From Janthinobacterium sp. (lineage in GTDB: Bacteria; Pseudomonadota; Gammaproteobacteria; Burkholderiales; Burkholderiaceae_D), in contig JANXSQ010000336.1 in NCBI GenBank assembly GCA_025356595.1, positions 1-64,000 on the forward strand: DNA of 64,000 nt, written 5' to 3'. The notes under the pieces are model-generated. The model was not told the origin of the DNA, ran no database searches, and was given only the letters and a program-made list of their open reading frames with translations. The translations under genes were made by a program, and so were the position numbers. The first letter of the stretch is position 1, and the number at the start of each line of letters is the position of its first letter. Of this stretch, positions 41,186 to 50,045 are shown piece by piece.

Positions 41186-41460
41186 TTGTCGGCGGCTAGG
41201 TGGATATCAACGGCCCCCCATCCGGGCGGACGCAGCGGCTGCGTCTGGCATTGCGAGCCTGTTTTGGCTTGGTGGTTTTACCGAAAAACGTATATGGTTT
41301 TTTGGAATGATTCGTGGGCAGTTCGGCGCGCCGCGCTTAGTCTGTATTGGGCGGTAGGCGCGTGAAACAACGGTTTTTGCCGCTTGGTGTATAGTCGAAG
41401 ACGCGCACTGAGAGGCTGTATCCGCTTGATTTCGCTTTTGGTTTTACTTTGTGAGCGCAC

Positions 41461-41985
41461 ATGAGTCTTGAAATTCGTATTACTGTATCGACCGACGCGT
41501 TTGAGGCGTGCAGTGTCTTGCGCCGCTCGATTACGGAGTGTTGTGCCCTGGATCATCGAAACGAACCGGCTATCCTGGATGCCTGGCTGGGTAATAAGAC
41601 GCCGCAGATGGTCGCCTCTTGGTTCGCCTCGCCGACGAATTTTTCCCTGGTCGCGGTGGAGGCCGGTGTTGTGGTCGGGGTCGCTTTGTTGACGCGGGCC
41701 GGGAAGTTGGCTTTGTGCTATCTGTTGCCGGAGACCCGCGGGCGCGGCGTCGGCCGGGCTTTGTTGGCCCGGGTCGAGGCGCAGGCGGCGGAGTGGGGCG
41801 TGAAGGCGCTGCAGTTGCACAGCACGGCGTCGGCCCAGGCGTTTTACGCCGGCCAGGGCTTTACGGCGTCGGGGAATGTGAAGTCGCCGTATGGCGTCGA
41901 GACGGTGTTTTTCTGGAAGCAACTCGGCGCGCAGGCCGCCGCCGATCCGAAACGCAAGCGTTTTTGCAATTGCAATAGCGCTTGA
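41461..41985 (+). CDS. GNAT family N-acetyltransferase
   Basis: 174 residues. GNAT fold with the acetyl-CoA segment CYLLPETRGRGVGRALLARV and ALQLHSTASAQAFYAGQGF before the last strand. Similar to the YafP-like group. The substrate is not predictable. Codon use, especially in the first third, is less G/C-biased than in the surroundings, and the C-terminus ends in a cysteine pair (KRFCNCNSA). It follows the repeat region and is convergent with the amidotransferase gene. Confidence 0.82.
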   Translation: MSLEIRITVSTDAFEACSVLRRSITECCALDHRNEPAILDAWLGNKTPQMVASWFASPTNFSLVAVEAGVVVGVALLTRAGKLALCYLLPETRGRGVGRALLARVEAQAAEWGVKALQLHSTASAQAFYAGQGFTASGNVKSPYGVETVFFWKQLGAQAAADPKRKRFCNCNSA

Positions 41986-42012
41986 TCCGCGCCGTCCGCG
42001 TCCGGCCGGCAT

Positions 42013-42828
42013 TCAGCATAACCGCCATGCCCAGTGGCGCCGCTCCGCGCCGTCCGCGTCCGGACGCAGTTCCTGTCCCCCGCTAAACATTTTCAGTTCG
42101 CCCGGCGCGAAGGCTTGCCACGCTTCGTTGCTTGTCAGCGGGTGGGTGGCGATGACGGCGATGCGGTCGTCCAGGTGGTTGTGGCGGCGGAAGTCGATGC
42201 TCAGTTCGCAGTCGATCAGCTGCGCCTGCGCGAACGGGTATTCGCGCACCACGTAGTGCAGGTGGGTGGAGCAGTGGGCGAACAGGGTGTCGCCGTCGCT
42301 GAGGATGAAGTTGAAGCTGCCGTGGGCGGCGATGGGCGCGCTGAGCGCGGCGATGGCGGCGTGGAGCGCGCCGCGCCCGGGCTGGCGCTGCGGGAAGCGT
42401 TGGCGCAGCCCCGCCAGCAGGTGGCAGAAGGCGCGTTCGCTGTCGGTGTCGCCGGCCGCCGCGTAGGCGGCGTCGGGCGGCGCCCGCCAGGCGTTCAGGT
42501 CGCCGTTGTGGGCGAAGGACCAGGTCTTGCCCCATAGTTCGCGGGTGAAGGGGTGGGTGTTTTCCAGCGCGATGCGGCCCTGGGTCGCTTTGCGGATGTG
42601 GGCGACGATGTTGCGCGCCTTGATGGGGTGGCGTTTGATGGCCGCCGCCAGCGGCGAGTCGACCGAGGCCAACTGGTCGGTGTAGAGCTGGCAGCCGTCG
42701 CCGGCGTGGAAGGCGATGCCCCAGCCGTCCCTGTGTTCGCCGGTGCGGCCGCCCCGTTCGGCGAAGCCCTCAAAGGAGAAGCCCAGCGCGGCCGGTTTGT
42801 TGCTGTTCATCGCGAGGAGCTGGCACAT
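42013..42828 (-). CDS. Class II glutamine amidotransferase-like protein (YafJ-type)
   Basis: 271 residues. The catalytic cysteine is exposed after Met1 (MCQLLAMNSNKPAAL), and the Ntn-hydrolase features follow: DGWGIAF, HIRKATQGRIALENTHPFTR and WSFAHNGDLN. Such proteins are stand-alone glutaminase domains of unknown partner. Start chosen at the ATG before Cys2, which must be N-terminal for catalysis; longer in-frame reading upstream is noise. Divergent from the degenerate EAL gene. Confidence 0.9.
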   Translation of the reverse strand: MCQLLAMNSNKPAALGFSFEGFAERGGRTGEHRDGWGIAFHAGDGCQLYTDQLASVDSPLAAAIKRHPIKARNIVAHIRKATQGRIALENTHPFTRELWGKTWSFAHNGDLNAWRAPPDAAYAAAGDTDSERAFCHLLAGLRQRFPQRQPGRGALHAAIAALSAPIAAHGSFNFILSDGDTLFAHCSTHLHYVVREYPFAQAQLIDCELSIDFRRHNHLDDRIAVIATHPLTSNEAWQAFAPGELKMFSGGQELRPDADGAERRHWAWRLC

Positions 42829-43092
42829 GGTGATCCTGTCTGTCTGATATGGGAGATGGCCGGTGCCGGACGGCGCGCCGCCGTCGGAACACAGTAAGGC
42901 GCGCCCGTCTGGCCGGGAAGGAATGTTTTCTTCTATGCTTATGCGGCGCCGGCCCGGGCGCCTTATGCCGCGCGCGCATATCCAAGGCCGAAACGCTTCG
43001 TTTCGCTTCGCGGCCCGCGCCGCTACTCTGCAGACTTTGCCGCCGTTCGCCCGCCGCATGCGGGCGCCGGGGCTGTCTTGTGGAGGAGTGCC

Positions 43093-43920
43093 ATGTCGTT
43101 TCCCGTGCTGAAGAATTATCTTGCCCGCCTGTCCGACGCCAATCAGGCGGCCACCAGCGTCTGGCTGGATGCCGAGGGGCGGGCGTTGGGACGCTTTTTC
43201 AATTGCACGATGACGAGCGCCTTCCAGCCCCTGCGCCGTCTCGATACGGGCGCCGTGTTGGCCTTCGAGGGCTTGGCGCGCAGCGTGTCGGCGGCCGATC
43301 AGGGTTTGTCGCTGTGGAAGTTGCTCGATCACGCGGCCAGCGACGACGAGTCGGTGGAGCTCGACCGGCTGTGCCGGATGCTGCACGCGATTAATTTTTT
43401 CCGTCAGGAGCAGGAGCGCGAGGCGGATCTGTATTTGAGCGTGCACGACCGTTTGCTGAGCGCCGTCAGCAGCAATCACGGCCACGCCTTCCAGCGCATC
43501 CTCGACGCGCTCGGCTTGCCGATCGGGCGCATCGTGCTGCAATTGCCGGCGGTGACGCCGAACCAGGGTTGGTTGCTCAATTACGTGGCGGACAATTATC
43601 GCCGCAATGGTTTCCGTCTCGCCGTCAACGCCGCCAGCGCCCGCGAGGCGCTCGGCTTGCTGGAGCGGCTGCGCCCCGACGCCTTCAAGATCGACGCGCG
43701 GGCGCTGGCCGACGCGTCGGCCACGCGCGAACTGCTGGCGCAGTGCGAGGCGGCGCGCATCCGCGTCATCTTCAAGCGCCTGGAGACGCGGCAGGAGCGC
43801 GAGGGCCTGCTGCGTCTCGGCGAGGCGGCCGGCGTGGCGGTGTTCGCCCAGGGATATCTGCTCGATGCGCCGGCAGCGGTGCTGGCGGCGCGTCCCTTGG
43901 AGGCGCTCGCCGGCGCCTGA
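43093..43920 (+). CDS. Degenerate EAL domain protein
   Basis: 275 residues made of a single EAL-like domain. The EAL motif reads EGL (AFEGLARSV), the Asn of the metal site is lost (YLSVHDRLL), ELTE reads QLPA, DDFG reads NAAS, while KID (DAFKIDAR) and QGY remain. Several metal ligands are absent, so it should not hydrolyse c-di-GMP; YdiV and LapD/FimX-like domains are precedents for protein-binding or c-di-GMP-binding roles. Strong GGAGG about 7 bases before the ATG. Divergent from the amidotransferase gene across a 264-base gap that holds a small hairpin (CGAAACG-CTT-CGTTTCG, 42989-43005). Confidence 0.82.
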   Translation: MSFPVLKNYLARLSDANQAATSVWLDAEGRALGRFFNCTMTSAFQPLRRLDTGAVLAFEGLARSVSAADQGLSLWKLLDHAASDDESVELDRLCRMLHAINFFRQEQEREADLYLSVHDRLLSAVSSNHGHAFQRILDALGLPIGRIVLQLPAVTPNQGWLLNYVADNYRRNGFRLAVNAASAREALGLLERLRPDAFKIDARALADASATRELLAQCEAARIRVIFKRLETRQEREGLLRLGEAAGVAVFAQGYLLDAPAAVLAARPLEALAGA

Positions 43921-43969
43921 ACGCGCGCGATTGCCGTAGCGGGGGTTTTTATTCCCCCCAACAATACGC

Positions 43970-43975
43970 TATAGT
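43970..43975 (+). promoter_or_regulatory. -10 box TATAGT upstream of the DUF882 gene
   Basis: TATAGT lies 26 bases before the ATG of the DUF882 gene. A -35 partner is not clear. The run GGGGG-TTTTTATT-CCCCC just upstream could form a short hairpin. Confidence 0.35.
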
Positions 43976-44001
43976 GAGCATATTGATTCAATGGGTAGAT
44001 T

Positions 44002-44736
44002 ATGGCATCGCGTAGAAATTTTCTTCAGCAGGGATTGGGCCTGGCCGCCCTTGGCGTCGTCACCAGTCCGATGATCGGTTGCGCCGCCCGCACGATCGCG
44101 CCGGCCCCCGTGGCCAGTAACAGCCACAGGCCGGCGCCGGCCGCCGCCAAACCGGTCGCCGCCGCGGGGCGCTCCAGCGTCATGGCGACGCAGTCGTCCG
44201 CCGCCGAACTGGCGCCGCCGCCCGATATTTTCGACGCCCAGGCGCTCGACCTGGAATTCTGGCTGCGCCCGCGCGTGCTGGAGGTGACCCGGCCGGCGAG
44301 CGGCGAGCGGGGCAAATTGCTGTACTGGAAAGACGGCGAGGTGATCGATTCCGCGTATCAGGAATTGTGTCATTTGCTGCGCGATGTGAACGGCAAGGAA
44401 ACGGCGCCCATCGATCCGAAGCTGCTGGAAACGCTGTGGGGCACGCAGGCTTTCGTGGCCCGCTACGGCATCGACCATCCGCTGGAAATCCTCTCCGGTT
44501 ACCGCACGCCCAATTCGAACAAGCGCCTGATCGAAGCCGGCGTGCCGGCCGCGCGCCAGTCGCTGCATATCGAGGGGCGGGCCGCCGACATCCGCATCGC
44601 GAATCTGAATTCGGAGGTGCTGGGCTCGCTGGTGAAGAGTTTCCGCCAGGGCGGCGTCGGCTTCTACTACCGCGGCGGCGTCAAGGGCGGCTGGATACAC
44701 GCCGACACCGGCCTGAAACGCACCTGGAAGGGCTGA
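44002..44736 (+). CDS. DUF882/YcbK-family murein peptidase, Tat-exported
   Basis: 244 residues. A twin-arginine signal (SRRNFLQQGLGLAALG) indicates folded export. The peptidase domain (~110-243) has the M15-like zinc pattern SLHIEGRAADIRI and a final WIHADTG, close to E. coli MepK/YcbK, a murein endopeptidase that opens crosslinks. A ~70-residue Ala/Pro-rich linker separates signal and domain. Its neighbours do not suggest a particular pathway. Confidence 0.88.
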   Translation: MASRRNFLQQGLGLAALGVVTSPMIGCAARTIAPAPVASNSHRPAPAAAKPVAAAGRSSVMATQSSAAELAPPPDIFDAQALDLEFWLRPRVLEVTRPASGERGKLLYWKDGEVIDSAYQELCHLLRDVNGKETAPIDPKLLETLWGTQAFVARYGIDHPLEILSGYRTPNSNKRLIEAGVPAARQSLHIEGRAADIRIANLNSEVLGSLVKSFRQGGVGFYYRGGVKGGWIHADTGLKRTWKG

Positions 44737-44841
44737 GTCCCGCCGCGCGCCGGGCGCGGCGCCAGCCGACCCCGGCGCGACGCGCGAACCGCTCCGGCCC
44801 GCCGCCGGGCCTGCCGGCGCCGATCCGCGACTCGCCGCTGC

Positions 44842-45954
44842 TTACCTAGGCATGCCATCCAGCCGACCGTACACCCCATGCGCCTCGTCGTTCGGTCCGG
44901 CGGCGAAGAACAGCGTCGTCAGCGGTTGGCTGTTCAGGCCGTTGCCGAAACCTATGCCCCACAGGCCGTCGATGGCGATCGGCATGTCGGCGTCGCTCTT
45001 GAGCGCGCCCAGCCACGCGCCCGTGTCGGGCGAGTAGGCGTTGATCCAGCCGTCGCCGAAATTGCCGACCAGCATGGCTGACGGGAAGCCCGGGAAGTCG
45101 GCCGGCGCGAAGGCCATGCCCCACGGCGCGTTCAGCCTGCCGCCGGTGACGAGGCGCTTGATGAAGTTGCCGCCAGTGTCGAAGACGCTGACGATGCCCA
45201 GGCCGGCGCCCTTGTTCTCGTCCTCGTTGGGCGGGGTGAACTGGGCGTAGGCGATGTACAGTCGGGCGCCGTTGGCGACGATGTTGAAGGGCGCGTAGTC
45301 GGCCGGCAGGCCCGGGTCGGTGAAGCCGCCGGGCAGGCTGGCGGCGCCGAAGCTGGCGTCGTAGACGTCAATGCGGCGATGGCGGATGTCGGCCGCGTAC
45401 AGGTAGTTGGCGCCGGCGTAGCTGGCCAGCGCCATGCCCTTGTAGTTGGCGCCGCCGACTCCGGTGTCGACGGCCGTCACGGCGTTGGTGGCGTTGACGC
45501 CGGGCGCCCAGCCGGAGATGGTGCCACCCTCGCCGACGAAGAGGAAGACGCTCTTGCCGGACTGGCCGCCCTGGCTGACGACGAAGTCGCTGCTGGCGTT
45601 GAAGGCGATGCCGGTCGGCGCCGCGTCGCCGGAGGCGCCGGCGGGAATGCTCACGACCAGGCTTTGCGGCACGCCGTTGCCGTCATACAGAGTCGAGGTG
45701 TTGGTCTTGTTGTTGTTGACCCAGACGACGCCGTTCGGGTTGAAGGCGATGCCCCAGGCGTTTTGCAGATTGACGTCCGTGTGGGCGGCCGGCGCGGCGC
45801 CGTCCGACACCAGCGCCGCCACCGCATAGACGGTGTCCGCGTGGATGCCGTCGTCGTGGTGCGAACTGCCGCCGCAGGCGCCGATCAGGCCGGCCAGGGC
45901 GAGGATGCAGAGGCGCGCCGTGATGGCTCGGGAAAATACCGCCGTTTGTCTCAT
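44842..45954 (-). CDS. TIGR03118-like beta-propeller lipoprotein
   Basis: 370 residues. Lipoprotein signal ending LIGACGGSS, then a histidine/aspartate stretch and repeats of the kind NLQNAWGIAFNPNGVVWV, APTGIAFNAS and LNAPWGMAFAPADFPG, as in TIGR03118/NHL-like propellers. It is probably a periplasmic or outer-membrane six-bladed propeller; no catalytic residues are apparent. It is convergent with the DUF882 gene, with a 105-base gap. Confidence 0.75.
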   Translation of the reverse strand: MRQTAVFSRAITARLCILALAGLIGACGGSSHHDDGIHADTVYAVAALVSDGAAPAAHTDVNLQNAWGIAFNPNGVVWVNNNKTNTSTLYDGNGVPQSLVVSIPAGASGDAAPTGIAFNASSDFVVSQGGQSGKSVFLFVGEGGTISGWAPGVNATNAVTAVDTGVGGANYKGMALASYAGANYLYAADIRHRRIDVYDASFGAASLPGGFTDPGLPADYAPFNIVANGARLYIAYAQFTPPNEDENKGAGLGIVSVFDTGGNFIKRLVTGGRLNAPWGMAFAPADFPGFPSAMLVGNFGDGWINAYSPDTGAWLGALKSDADMPIAIDGLWGIGFGNGLNSQPLTTLFFAAGPNDEAHGVYGRLDGMPR

Positions 45955-46114
45955 GAGATTCTCCTCTTGGGTGTCGCCGGATTGCCGCGGCTGTCGATGT
46001 TAGACCCGCGCGCGCGGGCGGGATTGCGCGCCGCCCCTTGACACAGCGCAGGCGGTTCCGGCGCGGCGTCCGGGGCGGGCGCGGGAAAAGCCGCCGCCGC
46101 GCCGGCGGACGTAG

Positions 46115-46120
46115 GATAAT
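46115..46120 (+). promoter_or_regulatory. -10-like GATAAT
   Basis: GATAAT lies 46 bases before the hypothetical gene at 46166; no -35 is apparent. Confidence 0.3.
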
Positions 46121-46165
46121 GTCGCCTCGGCCGCCCGCCGGCCGCATCGCTCAACAACATTCAGG

Positions 46166-46615
46166 ATGATTATGCAAGGCCTCACCGATACCGATACCGA
46201 CAGCGCCCCCCCGTCCCCGCCAGCGCGCTTCCGCCCGCGTCCCTGGGAGCATCTGGAGACGGCCTATGACGCCGAGTTGTGGATCGAGGAGCACAACCGC
46301 AGCCTGCAGGAGAACATCCGTCCGACGGAGAGCGGCTACGGGGTGTGCTTCACGCTGGCCGAGGGCGGCGATATCTTCATGCAGACCAGCGCCGACGGCG
46401 CCGTCATCCTCGACGTGACGGGCGAGGCCGAGTGGGTCGCGCCCCTGCTCAGCGCGGCGACGCAGACGGCGGCGCCGCCCGGTTCCCTGTGGATACTGCC
46501 CGACGACAAGCTGATCCAACTCATCGTCGGCCTGAGTTGCCTGGTGGCCAGCACGACCCTGGTGGTCGGCCATCATTTCGGCGCCAGGCGCCGCGGCATG
46601 GGCTTCGAGCGCTGA
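46166..46615 (+). CDS. Hypothetical protein (149 aa) with C-terminal membrane helix
   Basis: 149 residues, not recognised. A Pro-rich N-terminus is followed by a soluble part (WEHLETAYDAELWIEEHNRS, GVCFTLAEGGDIFMQTSADG) and a hydrophobic segment (LIQLIVGLSCLVASTTLVV) that could be a C-terminal anchor, with a basic tail. Start could be ATG at 46166 or 46172. Codon use looks coding and no better frame exists here. Confidence 0.6.
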   Translation: MIMQGLTDTDTDSAPPSPPARFRPRPWEHLETAYDAELWIEEHNRSLQENIRPTESGYGVCFTLAEGGDIFMQTSADGAVILDVTGEAEWVAPLLSAATQTAAPPGSLWILPDDKLIQLIVGLSCLVASTTLVVGHHFGARRRGMGFER

Positions 46616-46722
46616 GCGAGGCCGGCGCAGGCGTGCTCGGCCGGTAGCGTCCTTTGCGCTGGCTCAGTGCGCCGCCGCGCGCGCAGCCGGCCGCCGTCCA
46701 CTATGATGGCTGGCCGGCCCGC

Positions 46723-46751
46723 TCGACAGCTGCATGCTCGCATGCTAGTCT
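46723..46751 (+). promoter_or_regulatory. Candidate sigma-70 promoter for the PAS-GGDEF-EAL gene
   Basis: TCGACA and TAGTCT are separated by exactly 17 bases and the -10 is preceded by TGC. The start codon is 60 bases downstream with GAAGGAA in front. Confidence 0.45.
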
Positions 46752-46810
46752 TGGGCAGGCCCGACATGACCGACGCCGCAGGCGCACGCAGTTGAGCCCG
46801 AAGGAACGCT

Positions 46811-48994
46811 ATGGACCAAGACCAGTACGCTCAGTCCGGACCCCATTCCCACCACGCGGTGATCGCGGCGATGGGCGGCACGCCGGACGAGGCGCCGGCG
46901 GCGGCCTTGCCGGGCGACGCCTCGCTCAGTCCGGAGCGCCTGCGCTTCGAGCGCGAACAGGCGTATTTCAACGACATCTATCTGCTCGCGCCGGTGGGCT
47001 ACTTCGTGCTCGGCTTCGACACCACCATCCTGCAGGTGAACCTGGTGGGCGCCGACCTGCTCGGCATCGTCCGCGAGCAGTCCGGCAAACACCATTTCCG
47101 CTCCTTCGTCGGCCCGCGGTTCCTGCGCGACTTCGACGCCTTCGTGCGGCGCGCCGTGAACAGCAGCCAGCCCGAGCGGCTCCAGTTGCACATGCGCCAC
47201 ATCGGCCGCGAGCAGGGTTTCGCGGCGACGCTGCTGGCCAGCGCCGACGGCGGCGGCCAGGCCTTGCGCGTCGTGCTCGAACTGGCCGAGGGCAAGCTGG
47301 CCGCGCTCGAGCGCAGCGAGGAGCGCTTCCGGCGCATCGTCCACAGCGCCGAGGAGGGCATCTGGGAAATCGACGCCTCGGCGCGCACCAGCTTCGTCAA
47401 TCCGCGCATGGCGCAGATGCTCGGCTACCGCATCGAGGACATGCTCGAGCAGCCGCTGGTGGCCTTCATGGACGAGGAGGGCCGCGCCATGCTCGAGCGC
47501 AATATCGCGCGGCGCCAGCAGGGCATCGCCGAGCGCCACGAATTCAAGTTCATCCGCCACAACGGTTCGGAACTGTGGGCCACGCTGGCCACCAACCCGA
47601 TCTTCGACGGCGAGGGCGTGTACCTGGGCGCGCTGGCCCTGGTCAGCGACATCACCGAGCGCAAGGCCTCGTCGGCGCGGATCTGGCAACAGGCCAATTT
47701 CGATGAGTTGACGGCGCTGCCGAACCGCCACATGTTCCTCGACCGCCTGAAGAACGAGTTGAAGAAGGCCGGCCGCGAGGGGCGCTTCGTGGCCCTGCTG
47801 TTCATCGACCTCGACGAGTTCAAGGAGGTCAACGACAGGCTCGGCCACGAGCAGGGCGATCAGCTGCTGAGCGGCGCCTCGCGCCGCATCGTCGACTGCG
47901 TGCGCGCCAGCGACACCGTGGCGCGCCTGGGCGGCGACGAATTCACCGTCATCCTGGCCGGCTTCGACCAGCTCGCCAGCGTCGAGCGGGTCGCGCAGGA
48001 CATGGTCAAGCAGCTGGCGCGGCCCTTCCAGCTGGGCGCGGACGAGGCGCGCGTCTCGGCCAGCATCGGCATCGCGCTGTACCCGGCCGACGCGCCCGAC
48101 ATCGACGAATTGCTGCGCCACGCCGACCAGGCCATGTACGCGGCCAAGAACGCCGGGCGCAACCGCTACAGCTATTTCACGCCGGATCTGCAGGCGGCCG
48201 CGCAATTGCGCCTGCGCACGGTGCTGGACCTGCGCGAGGCGCTGGCGGCGCGCCAGTTCGAGATCCACTACCAGCCCATCGTCAGCCTGAGGGACGGCGC
48301 GGTGCGCCGCGCCGAGGCGCTGCTGCGCTGGCGCCACCCGGAGCGCGGCCTGCTGTGTCCGGATCAATTCCTGCCCTTCGCCGTCTCCGCCGGCCTCATC
48401 GTCGAGATCGGCGACTGGGTGTTCCGCGAGGCGGTGCTGCAGGTGAAGCGCTGGCAAAGCGAGCTCGATCCGCTGTTCAAGGTCAGCGTCAACAAGTCGC
48501 CCGTCGAGTTCCGCTGCGACGCCGCCTTTTACCAGGGCTGGATGGATTACCTGGCCGAGCAGGGCCTGCCGGCCGGTTCCGTCATCATTGAAATCACCGA
48601 GGGCGTGCTGCGCGAGGAGGCGCGCCACGTCGTCGAGCGCCTGCGCCAGTTCCGCGCGATGGGCTTGCAGGTGGCGCTGGACGATTTCGGCAGCGGCTAC
48701 TTTTCGCTCTCCTGCCTGAAGACCTTCGACATCGATTGCCTGAAGATCGACCCGTCCTTCGTGCGCCAGTTGCAGGCCGGCTCGACCGACCTGGCGCTGT
48801 GCGAGGCGATCATCGCGATGGCCCACAAGCTGGGGCTGGAGGTGGTGGCGGAGGGCGTCGAGACGGAGCTGCAGCGCGCGCTGCTGGAGGCGGCCGGCTG
48901 CGACTACGCGCAGGGCTATGTATTCGCGGCCGCCCTGCCGGTGGCGCAGTTCGACCTGATGGCGCGGGCGGCGGCGGCGGCGCGCGCCAACTGA
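46811..48994 (+). CDS. PAS-GGDEF-EAL bifunctional c-di-GMP protein
   Basis: 727 residues, cytoplasmic. A PAS-like N-terminal part (~55-290, with a clear PAS ending DITERKASSARIW), a GGDEF domain with RLGGDEFTVIL intact (~375), and an EAL domain with a full set of residues: EALLRWRHP, IIEITEGVL, LDDFGSGYFSLSCL, KIDPSFV and AEGVETELQ. Both activities are possible; the PAS unit probably selects between them. It ends 5 bases before the flagellar block and is convergent with it, so a role in the sessile/motile decision is plausible but inferred. Confidence 0.92.
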   Translation: MDQDQYAQSGPHSHHAVIAAMGGTPDEAPAAALPGDASLSPERLRFEREQAYFNDIYLLAPVGYFVLGFDTTILQVNLVGADLLGIVREQSGKHHFRSFVGPRFLRDFDAFVRRAVNSSQPERLQLHMRHIGREQGFAATLLASADGGGQALRVVLELAEGKLAALERSEERFRRIVHSAEEGIWEIDASARTSFVNPRMAQMLGYRIEDMLEQPLVAFMDEEGRAMLERNIARRQQGIAERHEFKFIRHNGSELWATLATNPIFDGEGVYLGALALVSDITERKASSARIWQQANFDELTALPNRHMFLDRLKNELKKAGREGRFVALLFIDLDEFKEVNDRLGHEQGDQLLSGASRRIVDCVRASDTVARLGGDEFTVILAGFDQLASVERVAQDMVKQLARPFQLGADEARVSASIGIALYPADAPDIDELLRHADQAMYAAKNAGRNRYSYFTPDLQAAAQLRLRTVLDLREALAARQFEIHYQPIVSLRDGAVRRAEALLRWRHPERGLLCPDQFLPFAVSAGLIVEIGDWVFREAVLQVKRWQSELDPLFKVSVNKSPVEFRCDAAFYQGWMDYLAEQGLPAGSVIIEITEGVLREEARHVVERLRQFRAMGLQVALDDFGSGYFSLSCLKTFDIDCLKIDPSFVRQLQAGSTDLALCEAIIAMAHKLGLEVVAEGVETELQRALLEAAGCDYAQGYVFAAALPVAQFDLMARAAAAARAN

Positions 48995-48999
48995 GGGGG

Positions 49000-50040
49000 C
49001 TAGCGCAGGCCGAGCAGGGACAGCACGCGTTCGCGGCTGATGCCGACCAGGGCCGAGGTGATCGCCAGCAGCGATTCGTAGCCCGGCGCGGCGGCCTGGG
49101 TGGTGAAGTTGGCGGCCAGGCGGTCCATGCCCGTGCCCAGTTCGGCGGGCGCGGTCTTGTCGACCCGTTTGGCCGCCTGCGCCAGGGCCAGGTTGACCGT
49201 GTCGCGCGCCTGTTGCACATGGGCCAGCGCCTGCACCACTTGGTACAGGGTGTGGCGCAGCGCCTCCGTGTCGGCCGCGCTCCAGTCGTCGGGCGCGATC
49301 AGCGGCGCCGCCTCGTCGGTCTGCACGCGGCTCATCTGGCCGGTGGGGAAGCGCTGGCCGTTGCCGCGCACGGCCAGCGAGTCGCGCACCGCCGGCCAGG
49401 ACGCTTCCGGCGTGCTGAAATTGAGCGCGTCGTCGGCGCCCACGCTGACGCGGATATTGGCCGCCGCCAGCGCCTGGTTGAAGCGCTGGACGATTTCATC
49501 CTTGCTCAGGCCCGGTTCGATGTTCACCGAGCTGAGCGCCTGGTTGGCGCCGCCCACGGAAAAACTCAGCACCTCTTTGCCGCCGCTCTGCAGATTGGCC
49601 AGCGTCAGGCCGCGCACGGTGAAATTCTGCATGGCCGGCGCCGGACTGCTGTACTTGAGCTGGGCGTCCAGCGTGCCGCCGGAGGCGCGCTGGCGCGAGC
49701 GCCAGGTGTTGCCGAACTGGCGCACGCGCGCCTCGACCTGGCCCTCGCGGCCCTGGCGCGCGGCCAGTTTGGCGGCCAGTTCGCTTTTCAGCGCCTGCAA
49801 CTGGCTGGTGCTTTGTTCGAGGAAATCGAGCGCCTGTTGCGCGCTCGATATTTCTCCCTGCAACTGGTGATCCCAGTTGCTCAGGCCGCGGCGCAGCGGC
49901 GCCGGCGCCGGCGCCGCGCTGTCGGCCTGTTGCGGCGCCTTGGCGCCGTTCGGTCCAATGCTCGCCTCGTCCACCACGCGGGCGCTGGCGGCGCCGCTGG
50001 AGGCGATGCCCGAAGATGAATTGAGTTGAGCGATTTGCAT
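49000..50040 (-). CDS. Hook-associated/LafW-like protein
   Basis: 346 residues, last gene of the flgB-flgL unit, 5 bases after flgL. An Ala/Ser-rich N-terminus leads to a long coiled coil (~55-100), then a central segment like the flagellin hook IN motif (NFTVRGLTLANLQSGG, VLSFSVGGANQALSSVNIEP, LSKDEIVQRFNQALAAANI) and a helical C-terminus (PGYESLLAITSALVGISRER). Flag-2 type systems have an uncharacterised hook-associated protein, LafW, in this place; homology here rests on position and the IN-like motif, so it is inferred. Confidence 0.6.
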   Translation of the reverse strand: MQIAQLNSSSGIASSGAASARVVDEASIGPNGAKAPQQADSAAPAPAPLRRGLSNWDHQLQGEISSAQQALDFLEQSTSQLQALKSELAAKLAARQGREGQVEARVRQFGNTWRSRQRASGGTLDAQLKYSSPAPAMQNFTVRGLTLANLQSGGKEVLSFSVGGANQALSSVNIEPGLSKDEIVQRFNQALAAANIRVSVGADDALNFSTPEASWPAVRDSLAVRGNGQRFPTGQMSRVQTDEAAPLIAPDDWSAADTEALRHTLYQVVQALAHVQQARDTVNLALAQAAKRVDKTAPAELGTGMDRLAANFTTQAAAPGYESLLAITSALVGISRERVLSLLGLR

Positions 50041-50045
50041 GATGG

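Larger units (their letters stand above)
40918..41460. other. 543-base gene-free region with inverted and direct repeats
   Basis: No supported protein gene. Contains the sbp promoter side (AT-rich around 40930-41000), a long imperfect inverted repeat (40999-41121), a second direct copy of part of it 60 bases further (41158-41185), and an AT-rich stretch before the GNAT gene with TATAGT at 41390-41395. Confidence 0.6.

Noticed and set aside
43941..43957. A terminator after the EAL gene (GGGGG TTTTTATT CCCCC)
   Set aside because: The T-run is in the loop, not after the stem, so it does not fit an intrinsic terminator.
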